This document shows, one piece after another, positions 9,521-18,633 of a stretch of DNA of 63,447 nucleotides. The DNA comes from Methylovorus sp035565335. Its GTDB lineage: Bacteria > Pseudomonadota > Gammaproteobacteria > Burkholderiales > Methylophilaceae. The stretch lies in assembly GCA_035565335.1 (NCBI GenBank), contig DATMSO010000105.1:1-63447 (forward strand). The letters run 5' to 3'. A program made the position numbers and the translations under genes. The notes beneath the pieces are model-generated. The model saw nothing but the letters and a program-made list of their open reading frames with translations. It ran no database searches and was not told where the DNA came from. The number at the start of each line of letters is the position of its first letter. The first letter of the stretch is position 1.

Positions 9521-10548
9521 TGCGGCTACCGGCAGAGCAACTCGCCAAGCATCTTGATAAGGGGCTGGAGCCCATCTATGTGCTCACCGGCGACGAACCG
9601 TTGGCCCAGCGCGAATCGCTGGATGCCATACGCGCCAAGGCTCGTGCCCTGGGGTTTGATGAGCGCACCAGCCTGACGGTGGAGCGCAATTTCAACTGGC
9701 AACAGATCGCCGCCTTTGGGCAATCGATTTCGTTGTTTGCCAGCCGGCGCATACTGGAGCTCCATATTCCGTCCGGCAAACCGGGCGCAGATGGCGGCAA
9801 GGCCTTGCAGGCACTGGCGGCTAGCCCGCTGCCGGATACGGTGACCATCATCATCCTGCCCAAGCTGGATCGCGATGGCAAAAACAGCGCCTGGTTTGGT
9901 GCCCTTGAAAATGCCGCGGTCACCCTGACCTTGCAGGAAGTGGACCCGAGTCAGCTGCCGCAATGGATTGCCCGCCGACTGGCCTTGCAACAGCAGGAAA
10001 CCGACCAGGCGACGCTGGAATTCCTGGCGCATCAGGTTGAGGGTAACCTCCTGGCGGCACATCAGGAAATCCAGAAACTGGGATTGCTATATCCAGCCGG
10101 ACCACTGGCAGCCGATGCGGTGCGTGATGCCGTATTGAATGTATCGCGCTACGATGCGTTTCAGCTGGGCGAAGCGGTGCTGGCAGGGGATACCGAACGT
10201 ACGGTGCGCATCCTGCAGGGCCTGCGCGATGAGGGGGTACAACCGATTGCCGTCATGAATCCGCTGTTATGGGTGCTGCGCCCGCTGGTGCGGGTAAAAG
10301 AGGCCGAAACCCGGGGTGAAAACCTGAACCAGGCCATGCAGCAAGCCCGCATTTATGGCGACCGGCAAGCGCTGACTCGGCGCGCGCTGGCAAGACTGAG
10401 CTTGCGGCAATTGCAGGCCGCGCTGCACAAGCTGGCCGAGATCGACAAAACCGCCAAGGGCCTGATCCGTCAGGATGCCTGGCTGGAAATATCGCGGCTG
10501 TGCTTTGGCTTGGCGAAAGTAAGCAGCCGCCAGACACGGCGGACATAA
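9520..10548 (+). CDS. holA: DNA polymerase III delta subunit
   Basis: HolA is the delta subunit of the clamp loader and opens the beta sliding clamp. The 342-residue sequence shows the family pattern: LEPIYVLTGDEPLAQRESLD near the N-terminus, an AAA+-like core without a Walker A motif, and the DAFQLGEAVLAGD helix. It is translationally coupled to lptE by TGATG, the common leuS-lptE-holA arrangement. Confidence 0.92.
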   Translation: MRLPAEQLAKHLDKGLEPIYVLTGDEPLAQRESLDAIRAKARALGFDERTSLTVERNFNWQQIAAFGQSISLFASRRILELHIPSGKPGADGGKALQALAASPLPDTVTIIILPKLDRDGKNSAWFGALENAAVTLTLQEVDPSQLPQWIARRLALQQQETDQATLEFLAHQVEGNLLAAHQEIQKLGLLYPAGPLAADAVRDAVLNVSRYDAFQLGEAVLAGDTERTVRILQGLRDEGVQPIAVMNPLLWVLRPLVRVKEAETRGENLNQAMQQARIYGDRQALTRRALARLSLRQLQAALHKLAEIDKTAKGLIRQDAWLEISRLCFGLAKVSSRQTRRT

Positions 10549-10601
10549 GAACGCAGGGCATGGGCAAAACGCCATCATCACGCCCGGCATAAAGGACTTT
10601 C

Positions 10602-11858
10602 ATGGATATCAAACAGTACATGCAACAAGTGGGGCAACAGGCGCGGCAGGCATCGCGTGCCATGGCCCGTGCCGACACCAACATCAAGAACTTGGCGCTG
10701 GTGACCATTGCCCAGGCCATACGCCGCCATCAGGCTGCGTTGCTGGCGGCCAACCAGGCCGACCTCGACCGCGCCAAAGCCAATGGTATGGAAGCCGCGA
10801 TGCTGGATAGGTTGGCCTTGAGCGAAAAATCCATCGCCACCATGGCGGAAGGCCTGGAGCAGATTGCCTCCCTGCCTGATCCTATCGGCGAAATGTCCGA
10901 TTTCAAATACCGTCCGTCCGGCATCCAGATCGGCCGCATGCGCGTGCCGCTGGGCGTCATCGGCATCATTTACGAAGCGCGTCCCAATGTGACGGTCGAT
11001 GCCGCCGGGCTGTGCATCAAGTCCGGCAATGCCGCCATCCTGCGCGGCGGTTCTGAAGCCATTGAATGCAATCGCGCCCTGGCCAAGCTGGTGCATGAAG
11101 GCCTGCACGCCGCCGGCCTGCCAGCCACGGCTGTGCAAGTGGTGGAAACCACCGACCGTGCCGCCGTGGGTGAACTGATTACCATGAAAGAATACGTGGA
11201 TGTGATCGTGCCTCGCGGTGGCAAGGGCTTGATCGAGCGCATCTCCAATGAGGCACGCATCCCGGTCATCAAGCATCTGGATGGCAATTGCCATGTCTAT
11301 GTGGACGACAGCGCTGATCTCGACAAAGCCGTGCGCATTCTGGAAAACGCCAAGACCCAGCGCCTGGGCACCTGTAATACAGCGGAGTCTTTGCTGGTTG
11401 CGCGCGGTATTGCTGCCGAAGCGCTGCCACGTCTGGCAGCCATGCTGACCGCCAAGGGTGTTGAAATTCGCGGTTGTGATGAAACACGCAAGCTGGTGCC
11501 TGAAGCCAAGCCCGCCACCGAAGAGGATTACTACACCGAATACCTGGCGGCCATTATTTCATGCAAAGTGGTTGCAGATGTGAACGAAGCGATTGCCCAT
11601 ATCAACCAGTATTCCTCGCAGCATACCGAAGCTATCGTCACCGAGAACTACACCCGGGCACGGCAGTTCCTGCGTGAAGTCGACTCAAGCAGCGTGATGG
11701 TCAATGCCTCGCCGCGCTTTGCCGATGGCTTTGAGTATGGACTAGGCGCCGAAATCGGTATCTCGACCGACAAACTGCATGCACGTGGGCCGGTCGGGCT
11801 GGAAGGACTGACTTCGCTTAAATACATCGTGTTTGGTGACGGCCAGGTCCGGGCCTGA
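10602..11858 (+). CDS. proA: Gamma-glutamyl phosphate reductase
   Basis: ProA reduces gamma-glutamyl phosphate to glutamate semialdehyde with NADPH, the second step of proline synthesis. The 418-residue protein belongs to the aldehyde dehydrogenase superfamily; the catalytic cysteine is in QRLGTCNTAES and the cofactor region in LGVIGIIYEARPNVT. It starts 53 bases after holA with GAAAGGACTTTC just before the ATG as ribosome binding site. Confidence 0.96.
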   Translation: MDIKQYMQQVGQQARQASRAMARADTNIKNLALVTIAQAIRRHQAALLAANQADLDRAKANGMEAAMLDRLALSEKSIATMAEGLEQIASLPDPIGEMSDFKYRPSGIQIGRMRVPLGVIGIIYEARPNVTVDAAGLCIKSGNAAILRGGSEAIECNRALAKLVHEGLHAAGLPATAVQVVETTDRAAVGELITMKEYVDVIVPRGGKGLIERISNEARIPVIKHLDGNCHVYVDDSADLDKAVRILENAKTQRLGTCNTAESLLVARGIAAEALPRLAAMLTAKGVEIRGCDETRKLVPEAKPATEEDYYTEYLAAIISCKVVADVNEAIAHINQYSSQHTEAIVTENYTRARQFLREVDSSSVMVNASPRFADGFEYGLGAEIGISTDKLHARGPVGLEGLTSLKYIVFGDGQVRA

Positions 11859-11877
11859 TCCCCACGCAACGCCGCCC

Positions 11878-12540
11878 ATGAAATCTCCCGCAGTCATCGG
11901 TATTCTGGGCGGCACCTTCAACCCCTTGCATCTGGGGCATTTGCGCATGGCGGAGGAGCTGGCAGATGCCGTCGGTCTGGAGCAGGTGCGCTTCATGCCC
12001 GCCGCCCATCCCCCGCACCGCGCTGAGCCCGAGGTGAGCTCCGCGCATCGCGTCGCCATGGTAGAGCTCGGCATCGCAGGCAACCCACGCTTCATGCTCG
12101 ACACCCGCGAGCTGGAAAGGCCCGGCCACTCTTACACCATTGATTCCCTGCTCTCTCTGCGAAAAGAACTGGGCGACCGCGTCTCCATCAGCTGGTTATT
12201 AGGTAGCGATGCATTCATGGGCTTGTCGAGCTGGTATCGCTGGCAGGAACTGCTGGACTATTGTCACCTGGTGGTCGCTTATCGCCCCGGCCCTGCGGAG
12301 ATTCACGCCGACCTCAGCCCGGAGTTGCGTAGTCTACTCGGCAAACGTCAGACGCATGACAGCGCCCGTCTGCACCAGAAACCCGCCGGGCATATTTACC
12401 TGCAAGACATCACCGCGCTGGATATTTCCGCCACGCATATACGGGCGACGCTGGAACAAGGCCTGAGCGTACGTTACCTGCTGCCAGACAATGTGCTGGG
12501 GTATATCAACCAGCACAAGCTTTATCGGGATTTAGGCTGA
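11878..12540 (+). CDS. nadD: Nicotinate-nucleotide adenylyltransferase
   Basis: NadD joins nicotinate mononucleotide and ATP to make deamido-NAD. The N-terminal nucleotidyltransferase motif GGTFNPLHLGHL and the C-terminal ISATHIRATL block are present. The frame is open upstream to 11833 inside proA, but the ATG at 11878 gives the standard MKSPAVIGILGGTF start and 220 residues. It sits 19 bases after proA. The usual downstream partners rsfS and rlmH are absent: the next gene is bioD on the other strand. Confidence 0.95.
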   Translation: MKSPAVIGILGGTFNPLHLGHLRMAEELADAVGLEQVRFMPAAHPPHRAEPEVSSAHRVAMVELGIAGNPRFMLDTRELERPGHSYTIDSLLSLRKELGDRVSISWLLGSDAFMGLSSWYRWQELLDYCHLVVAYRPGPAEIHADLSPELRSLLGKRQTHDSARLHQKPAGHIYLQDITALDISATHIRATLEQGLSVRYLLPDNVLGYINQHKLYRDLG

Positions 12541-12683
12541 GGCGCAGCTCGTGGAATGCGGCGATGCCGCTGAAATGAGGGCACAGGCAAATCCAGAACG
12601 CCGGGGATTAAAACGCGAGTCAAGCAGATGGCTCAACCATGAGCGCAAGGTATCACACCCGGCAGCCGAATCCGCTCGAAAGC

Positions 12684-13412
12684 TCAGCCCGTCAGAAGTG
12701 CAATATCCAGCAAGGGACTTACCTGCCGAAAGTCTGGCTCGGATGATGCAGCGCCCTCCCTCGCCTGCCAGGGCACAATCCCAAGACAAGGTGTCTGCAA
12801 ACGCTGCTGTAAAGCGGTGATGTTTTCCTGCGGCATCGCCATCTCAGGATCAATATGGTTGCCTACCCAGCCTTGCAGGCGCAGGCCGCGTGACAGGATG
12901 GCCTCCTGCGTGAGCAGGGCGTGGTTAAGGCAGCCGAGGCGCAAGCCCACCACCAGAATCACCGGCAAGTTCAGCGCCACGGCCAGATCGGCGGTATCCA
13001 GGGTATCTCCCAGCGGCACACAAAAACCGCCCACGCCTTCCACAATCACGCGCTCCGCTTCCGCCTGCAAGCCCTGATAGGCCTGCAATAACACATCCAG
13101 GGCTATCGGTGTGCCGGTCTGCTCTGCCGCGATATGCGGGGCAATCGGCGGCATAAAGGCATAAGGGTTGATGCGCTCACGCGCAAGAGGCAGATTGCTG
13201 GCCGCCCGCAGCATGGCGACATCGTCATTGTGCAACGCGCCATCGCGCCACTCACAGCCCGCGGCCACCGGTTTCATGCCCACCGAGCGTTTGCCCTGTG
13301 CCGCAAACGCATGTACCAGGGCACTGGAGATCAAAGTTTTTCCCACACCGGTATCGGTGCCGGTCACAAACCAGGCGGTGTTTTGGGCTTTGTTTTGGGC
13401 GGTGTCTTGCAT
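12684..13412 (-). CDS. bioD: Dethiobiotin synthetase
   Basis: BioD closes the ureido ring of dethiobiotin from 7,8-diaminopelargonate, CO2 and ATP. The P-loop region is TGTDTGVGKT (residues 17-26), followed by KPVAAGCE and the EGVGGF motif. The first ~12 residues (MQDTAQNKAQNT) are a Gln/Asn-rich tag ahead of the conserved core. It is the last gene of the operon, 32 bases after bioC. No clear terminator was seen between it and the convergent nadD. Confidence 0.95.
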   Translation of the reverse strand: MQDTAQNKAQNTAWFVTGTDTGVGKTLISSALVHAFAAQGKRSVGMKPVAAGCEWRDGALHNDDVAMLRAASNLPLARERINPYAFMPPIAPHIAAEQTGTPIALDVLLQAYQGLQAEAERVIVEGVGGFCVPLGDTLDTADLAVALNLPVILVVGLRLGCLNHALLTQEAILSRGLRLQGWVGNHIDPEMAMPQENITALQQRLQTPCLGIVPWQAREGAASSEPDFRQVSPLLDIALLTG

Positions 13413-13444
13413 AGCCTTATGGATCTGGGTTATTTCGGGCCTGG

Positions 13445-14335
13445 TTATTTAGGAGCAGCGGCGCGGGGACGAAATTGCACAGGCGCCATGCCATCGGGCA
13501 GCGCCTGCCGTCCCTGCGGTTTCCAGGCATGGCCGTAAATCACTTCGTAAGTGGCAGGCAACTTGCCATCACGCCGGAAGGCTTCATAGCGTGCTTGCAA
13601 CTGCTGCAAAAAGCCACGGCCCTGCAGACCGCGATGACGGCCTTCGGCAGCGTTGTGAGCGCCAATGGCCTTGAGGTCGCGCATCACGCCCATGACATCG
13701 TCATAGGTCAACTCAAAGTATTCAACATCCAGCACGGGGGCATTGAACCCGGCGCGCACCAAGGCATCGCCTATGTCATGCATGTCGATGAAGCGGCTAA
13801 CGGTGACATGCGCATCATCCTGACGTGTCGCGGCACGCAATTCTTTAAGGGTATCCGGTCCCAGCGTGCTGAACATCAGCAAGCCTTCCGGCTTGAGCAC
13901 GCGGTGTATTTCGGCAAAGGCCTGATCGAGATCATTGCACCATTGAATCGCCATATTGGACCACACCAGATCCATGCTGCCGGCCGCCACGGGCAATCGT
14001 TCAATATCGGCACACAGCGCATGGCGACGATCAAAACCAAACAGGCGCTGCAGCAGCGAACGCGCCGCCATGGTTTTTTTAAGCATGCCCATGGCAATAT
14101 CCAGCGAAATCACTTGGCTCTGGCGGTAACGCGCTGACAGCGCCGCGCTGGCATGCCCGGTGCCACAGCCGGCGTCCAGCACCGCCTGCGGTGTCAGCTT
14201 GACCAGGTCCAGCCGTTCCAACATGCGCTCGCGCACTTCGCGTTGCAGCAGAGCCGCCGCATCATAGGTGTTGGCCGCCCGGTCAAACGAGCGGCGCACC
14301 CGAGCCTTGTCGATCAGGTAGGCATCGACTGTCAT
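13445..14335 (-). CDS. bioC: Malonyl-ACP O-methyltransferase BioC
   Basis: BioC methylates malonyl-ACP so that it can pass through fatty-acid synthesis as the pimelate precursor. The SAM-binding motif VLDAGCGTGHAS lies near residue 55, followed by DLVWSNMAIQW and KPEGLLMFSTLG, which are typical of BioC. At 296 residues it is at the long end of the family, the surplus being at the C-terminus. It overlaps bioH by 4 bases, coupling the methylase with the esterase that later removes its methyl group. Confidence 0.94.
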   Translation of the reverse strand: MTVDAYLIDKARVRRSFDRAANTYDAAALLQREVRERMLERLDLVKLTPQAVLDAGCGTGHASAALSARYRQSQVISLDIAMGMLKKTMAARSLLQRLFGFDRRHALCADIERLPVAAGSMDLVWSNMAIQWCNDLDQAFAEIHRVLKPEGLLMFSTLGPDTLKELRAATRQDDAHVTVSRFIDMHDIGDALVRAGFNAPVLDVEYFELTYDDVMGVMRDLKAIGAHNAAEGRHRGLQGRGFLQQLQARYEAFRRDGKLPATYEVIYGHAWKPQGRQALPDGMAPVQFRPRAAAPK

Positions 14336-15141
14336 GGCTGGCGCTCCAGTGGGTGAGCCGATTTGCCGGGCTCCAGGAACTCATCTATGGCATGCACGAA
14401 TTGATCAGGATGCGAAAGAAATGGCGCATGCCCTGCGCCGGCAATCACGCGTAGCCGACCAAACGGCAAATGCTGGGACAGCCAGTGCGCAGCCTGCAGC
14501 GGCGCCAGGGTATCGCGATCGCCATGGATCAGCAGCACAGGTTTATGCAGATGCAGAATCTCCTGCCGCAAATCATTCTCCAGCAGGATCTGCAGCGCTT
14601 TTTGCAGCGAACCCGCCGTCGGTACCGGACGCTCGGAAAATGTGGCACGCAATTGCTTAACGATAGCGCGCGCATCGCTGGAACCCATGCATTGCAGGGT
14701 GAGAAACTTGATTAGCGTCGCGTGGTAATCGGTGTTGACCTGGCTGGCGAACTGATGAAATACATCGGCTGCGATGCCATACTCCCATTGCTCGTCTTGA
14801 GATGCCGCATTGACAAAGCGCGGCGAGCTACCGATGAGTACCATGCGACGCACCACTTCAGGATGCGCCAAGGCCAGCCGCATCGCCACCAGCCCACCCA
14901 TGGACCAGCCGCACACATCGGCATGGGGCGGCAGTTGCGCCGCCAGGGTCTCGGCTATGGCATGCAGATGGGCAGGTTCCAGCGGACGACTATGCCCCAT
15001 GCCTGGCAGATCCACGATATGCAGCTGGTAATGCTGGCTGAGCTTTTTCAGCAAGGGTTGCCATACCCCACCGTGCATGCCCCAGCCATGGATCAGCACC
15101 AGCGGATGGCCGTGCCCTTTGATGTCGATATGCAGGCTCAT
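14332..15141 (-). CDS. bioH: Pimeloyl-ACP methyl ester carboxylesterase BioH
   Basis: BioH hydrolyses pimeloyl-ACP methyl ester, ending elongation in biotin precursor synthesis. This 269-residue alpha/beta hydrolase has the oxyanion region LIHGWGMHGGVW, the nucleophile elbow GWSMG, the acid in HGDRDTLAP and the base in GAGHAPFLSHP, a complete Ser-Asp-His triad. It overlaps bioF and bioC by 4 bases each. Its place in the bio operon makes BioH more likely than a general esterase. Confidence 0.94.
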   Translation of the reverse strand: MSLHIDIKGHGHPLVLIHGWGMHGGVWQPLLKKLSQHYQLHIVDLPGMGHSRPLEPAHLHAIAETLAAQLPPHADVCGWSMGGLVAMRLALAHPEVVRRMVLIGSSPRFVNAASQDEQWEYGIAADVFHQFASQVNTDYHATLIKFLTLQCMGSSDARAIVKQLRATFSERPVPTAGSLQKALQILLENDLRQEILHLHKPVLLIHGDRDTLAPLQAAHWLSQHLPFGRLRVIAGAGHAPFLSHPDQFVHAIDEFLEPGKSAHPLERQP

Positions 15142-16310
15142 GCAGCCGACTCCATTACGCCTTCTGCTTCGCGTAAAGCATTCATCAGGGTATGCACATC
15201 CTGCTCGCTATGTGCCGCCGAGAGTGAAATGCGCAAGCGGGCTGTGCCTTTGGGCACCGTAGGTGGCCGTATGGCAGGCACCAGCAATCCTTGTGTGAGC
15301 AAATACTCACTGAGCCGCAATACTTCGTCATTACTACCCACCAGCAAAGGTTGTATAGCGGTTTCCGAAGGCATCCACTGCCAGCGGCGCGGGCTGTAAG
15401 TCTTGAGTAGGGTCATGAGATGTCGCAGATGGGCGCGGCGCTGCGGTTCGTCATGGATGACATTCAAGGCTTCAAGCAGTGCGGCGGCCAGTGGCGCCGG
15501 ACTGGCTGTGGTGTAGATATAGGTACGTGCCTGCTGCTGCAGATAATTGATCAATACTGGCTCGCCAGCCACAAAAGCACCGGCCACGCCTGCCGCCTTG
15601 CCCAAGGTAGCCATATAAATAATGCGGGGAGAAGTGATATTGAAATGTTCAAGGATGCCGGCGCCATGCTCGCCCAGCACGCCAAAGCCATGCGCATCGT
15701 CCAGCATCAGCCAGGCATCGTAGCGCTCGCACAAGGCAAGTAGCTCGGGTAGCGGCGCAATATCGCCATCCATGCTGAACACTGCATCGACCAGCACCAG
15801 TTTGCGGCGCGCACGGCTGTTTGCCAGCAGGGATTCCAAAGCCGCGAGATCCTGATGCGGATAGCGTTTGAATTCAGCGCGTGACAGCACGACAGCATCA
15901 TTGAGCGAAGCATGGTTAAGCTTGTCGGCAAACACAGCATCGTCACGCCCCATCAAGGCAGCCACAACGCCCATATTCGCCATGTAACCGGTAGAGAAAA
16001 GCAGCGCGGCAGGCAGGCCGACAAAGCGGGCAAGGGCCCGCTCCAGGGTTTCATGCAAGGCATGATGGCCGGTAATGAGGTGCGATGCTCCGCTACCGAC
16101 GCCTACCGCTTGAGTGGCCTGCTGCATAGCGGTAATCAGACGTGGGTGATTTGCCAAGCCCAGGTAATCATTACTCGCGAACGAGAGCAAGCGCTTACCG
16201 TTTGCCATGACCTCGGTCGCCTGCGGCCCCTCGATGATGCGTCGTTGGCGCCGGAGACCGGCAGAAGCACGCTCTGCCAGTTCAGCAGCCAGGTCGTCCA
16301 GCAAGGTCAT
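15138..16310 (-). CDS. bioF: 8-amino-7-oxononanoate synthase
   Basis: BioF condenses pimeloyl-ACP with L-alanine on pyridoxal phosphate. The 390-residue protein shows SNDYLGLANHPR, the PLP-contact region DDAHGFGVLGEHG and the Schiff-base lysine in ATLGKAAGVAGAF, all diagnostic of the alpha-oxoamine synthase family. The gap to bioB is only 2 bases and it overlaps bioH by 4. Confidence 0.96.
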   Translation of the reverse strand: MTLLDDLAAELAERASAGLRRQRRIIEGPQATEVMANGKRLLSFASNDYLGLANHPRLITAMQQATQAVGVGSGASHLITGHHALHETLERALARFVGLPAALLFSTGYMANMGVVAALMGRDDAVFADKLNHASLNDAVVLSRAEFKRYPHQDLAALESLLANSRARRKLVLVDAVFSMDGDIAPLPELLALCERYDAWLMLDDAHGFGVLGEHGAGILEHFNITSPRIIYMATLGKAAGVAGAFVAGEPVLINYLQQQARTYIYTTASPAPLAAALLEALNVIHDEPQRRAHLRHLMTLLKTYSPRRWQWMPSETAIQPLLVGSNDEVLRLSEYLLTQGLLVPAIRPPTVPKGTARLRISLSAAHSEQDVHTLMNALREAEGVMESAA

Positions 16311-16312
16311 GG

Positions 16313-17305
16313 TCAGGCGGGATGCAGACCCAGTTTGGCAAACAGTGCACGGTCAGCCTCGGCTTCGGGATTACCGGTCGTCAGCAGTTTTTCGCCATAG
16401 AAAATGGAATTGGCACCGGCTATGAAGCACAGGGCCTGAATGCCTTCATGCATGCTTTGACGGCCGGCCGACAGGCGGACGTAGCTGCCAGGCATGGTGA
16501 TACGGGCAGCGGCAATGGTACGCACAAACTCAAAAGGATCGAGTTCATCGGTGCCATGCAGCGGCGTGCCTTCCACCTGGGTCAGCAGATTGATCGGCAC
16601 GCTTTCCGGTGGGCGCTCCATATTGGCCAGTTGCGCCAGCAGACCGGCGCGCTGTACGCGGCTTTCGCCCATGCCGATAATGCCGCCGCAGCAAACATTG
16701 ATATCGGCATCGCGCACGCGATCCAGCGTATCTAGCCGGTCCTGATAGGTACGGGTAGTGATGACATCGCCATAGAATTCAGGCGCGGTATCGAGATTGT
16801 GATTGTAATAATCCAGGCCGGCATCTTTCAGCTGTTCCGCCTGGCCGTCTTTCAGCATGCCCAGCGTGGCGCAGGTTTCCAGGCCCATGGCCTTCACCTC
16901 GGCGATCATCTTGAGCACGGGCTCCAGATCACGCTGCTTGGGGCTGCGCCAGGCAGCGCCCATGCAGAAACGGCTGGCGCCGTTTTCCTTGGCCGCCTTA
17001 GCGGCTTCCAGCACGGCATCCAGGGCCATCAAAGGCTCGTTTTCCACATCGGTGTGGTAGCGGGCCGCTTGCGGACAATAGCCGCAATCTTCCGAACAGC
17101 CGCCAGTCTTGATCGACAGCAGCGTGCTGATTTGCACGGCGTTGGGGTCAAAATGTTCGCGATGCACGCTTTGCGCACGGTGAATCAGATCACTGAATGG
17201 CATTTCAAACAGTTCCACGATCTGGGCCACGGACCAGCGTTTTTCAGCTTCAACGACCGGTGTATTTTTCTTGATGCTGTTCGCATCCACTGCAACTTCA
17301 AGCAT
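16313..17305 (-). CDS. bioB: Biotin synthase
   Basis: BioB is the radical-SAM enzyme that inserts sulfur into dethiobiotin. The [4Fe-4S] motif is seen as CSEDCGYC (CxxxCxxC), and the second-cluster ligands fall in RFCMGAAWR, ETCATLG and the NVCCGG region. The length of 330 residues is normal. It begins inside the end of the preceding membrane-protein gene (8-base overlap), so the two are probably translated together. Confidence 0.97.
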   Translation of the reverse strand: MLEVAVDANSIKKNTPVVEAEKRWSVAQIVELFEMPFSDLIHRAQSVHREHFDPNAVQISTLLSIKTGGCSEDCGYCPQAARYHTDVENEPLMALDAVLEAAKAAKENGASRFCMGAAWRSPKQRDLEPVLKMIAEVKAMGLETCATLGMLKDGQAEQLKDAGLDYYNHNLDTAPEFYGDVITTRTYQDRLDTLDRVRDADINVCCGGIIGMGESRVQRAGLLAQLANMERPPESVPINLLTQVEGTPLHGTDELDPFEFVRTIAAARITMPGSYVRLSAGRQSMHEGIQALCFIAGANSIFYGEKLLTTGNPEAEADRALFAKLGLHPA

Positions 17306-17699
17306 TGTCTACCTCTACATTCATTTCTTGCCAGGAATCATTCTTCGCGCGCAACAGATCCCGCACACCCAATGGCACTACCACCAGAAAACATCCCAAC
17401 CAGATATAACCGATTAAATGGGGCCAGCCGCCTGCCATTTTCGCCAGTTGGGGACTAAAATTCAGAAGCACGACCAAGCTGCCCACCACACCGTAAAAGC
17501 GATACCCGGAAAAGCGTATGTAATCGCAGATCTTGGGATTAGGATGGTTGGCCGCCGCCGCATAAACAAAGATGGAAGCGGCTAGCCACAACAGCATCGG
17601 GATAATCGCCGGCAACAGGAGCACCGCGATGATGGAAAAGAAGGTAAACATCTGCGCAGCCCGCATTTGCTGCTTGACGGTAATCACTTTGGTAACCAT
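17298..17699 (-). CDS. Small integral membrane protein, first gene of the biotin operon
   Basis: I do not recognise a named function. The 133-residue protein has about four hydrophobic segments and the blocks VLLLPA, SIFxYAAA, HPNP, SGYRFYG, LNF and VPLGVRD. A paralogue is encoded at 40950-41345; about 60 of some 122 aligned positions are identical by eye. It lies directly upstream of bioB, overlaps it by 8 bases, and has a recognisable promoter, so it leads the operon. Whether it serves biotin synthesis (for example in transport) or is only co-transcribed cannot be told from sequence; the paralogue's place in a copper-receptor operon argues against a biotin-only role. Confidence 0.8.
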   Translation of the reverse strand: MVTKVITVKQQMRAAQMFTFFSIIAVLLLPAIIPMLLWLAASIFVYAAAANHPNPKICDYIRFSGYRFYGVVGSLVVLLNFSPQLAKMAGGWPHLIGYIWLGCFLVVVPLGVRDLLRAKNDSWQEMNVEVDNA

Positions 17700-17727
17700 A
17701 CCTGCACCTCGCTATGTCGTGCCGGCC

Positions 17728-17756
17728 ATTATACTTGTCGATTAAATGCCAGTCAC
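17728..17756 (-). promoter_or_regulatory. Promoter of the biotin operon
   Basis: Reading the minus strand, GTGACT (17756-17751, 4/6 to TTGACA) is followed after exactly 17 bases by a perfect TATAAT (17733-17728). The start would be near 17721, giving a leader of about 20 bases before the membrane-protein gene. No BirA-type long palindrome was seen over it. Confidence 0.65.
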
Positions 17757-17765
17757 CTTTTAAAC

Positions 17766-18449
17766 ATGTGCTCATTTTTTAATCAGACCATGACCCAGGA
17801 GTGTCTGCTGTGCACGGCCAGCGATGGCGGTGATCTCGGCTTGTGCGCCCCCTGCCAGCAAGACCTGCCCTGGCACACCACCCCCAGTTGCCCGCAATGC
17901 GCCCTGCCTTCCAGCCAGGGCCTGCTGTGTGGTCATTGCCTGACGTCACCGCCGGCGTTTGATCACACCTACGCCCTGCTGCGCTATGACTTCCCGCTGG
18001 ATGCCATGCTGCAGGGCTACAAATACCGCGACATGCTGCATATGGCCCGCGTGTTCGGGCACTTGCTGGCAGCGTCCGCAAGCACGCGCCCACGCCCAGA
18101 TCGTCTTATCCCCATGCCCTTGCATCCCTTGCGCCTGCGGGAGCGCGGCTACAATCAATCGCTGGAGGTCGCACGCGTGATCAGCAAGTCCTTGGATATC
18201 CCGCTGGATTACAGCAGTTGCGAGCGTATACGCTTCACACCGCCACAAGCCAGCCTGCCGCTGAAAGCACGCGCCAGCAATATGAAAGGCGCGTTTGCTT
18301 GCAACACATCCATGACCGGAGAACGGGTCGTCCTGCTGGATGATGTGATGACAATGGGCGCCAGCCTGCAAGCGCTGGCCAGCACCATCAAGAAAGCTGG
18401 CGCCGCCGAAGTAGAATGCTGGGTGATTGCCCGGACGTTGCCACGATAG
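17766..18449 (+). CDS. comF: ComF family phosphoribosyltransferase-like protein
   Basis: ComF proteins are linked to DNA uptake and use. The N-terminus carries paired zinc-knuckle cysteines (CLLC...CAPC...CPQC...CGHC), and the C-terminal type I phosphoribosyltransferase domain ends with the PRPP-binding VVLLDDVMTMGAS. The frame is open from 17667, but ATG 17766 (227 residues) or ATG 17790 (MTQECLLC) are the sensible starts. It is divergent from the biotin operon and has no other competence gene beside it. Confidence 0.88.
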   Translation: MCSFFNQTMTQECLLCTASDGGDLGLCAPCQQDLPWHTTPSCPQCALPSSQGLLCGHCLTSPPAFDHTYALLRYDFPLDAMLQGYKYRDMLHMARVFGHLLAASASTRPRPDRLIPMPLHPLRLRERGYNQSLEVARVISKSLDIPLDYSSCERIRFTPPQASLPLKARASNMKGAFACNTSMTGERVVLLDDVMTMGASLQALASTIKKAGAAEVECWVIARTLPR

Positions 18450-18633
18450 GCCTGCTACCTCCGATCGAAACAGGGGTGAATCTAGAAGGATTCAATCAAA
18501 CAAGCATCGGATACAGGATGCAGATGAACCGATTCCTGCTGACCTCCATTCCCACCGCCGCTCAGCATCTGCTTTCGCAACCGGCGACACTCGCTCGTGT
18601 AAAATGCAGGCCATCTGTTCAGCGGTACTCATC

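Noticed and set aside
12551..12820. 89-codon open frame on the + strand between nadD and bioD
   Set aside because: It runs into the bioD coding region antisense, has odd composition and no ribosome site; a shadow frame.
17711..17719. TGTCG half-site near the biotin operon promoter, as a possible third RegA site
   Set aside because: The other arm of the palindrome is absent; only the two full sites are reported.
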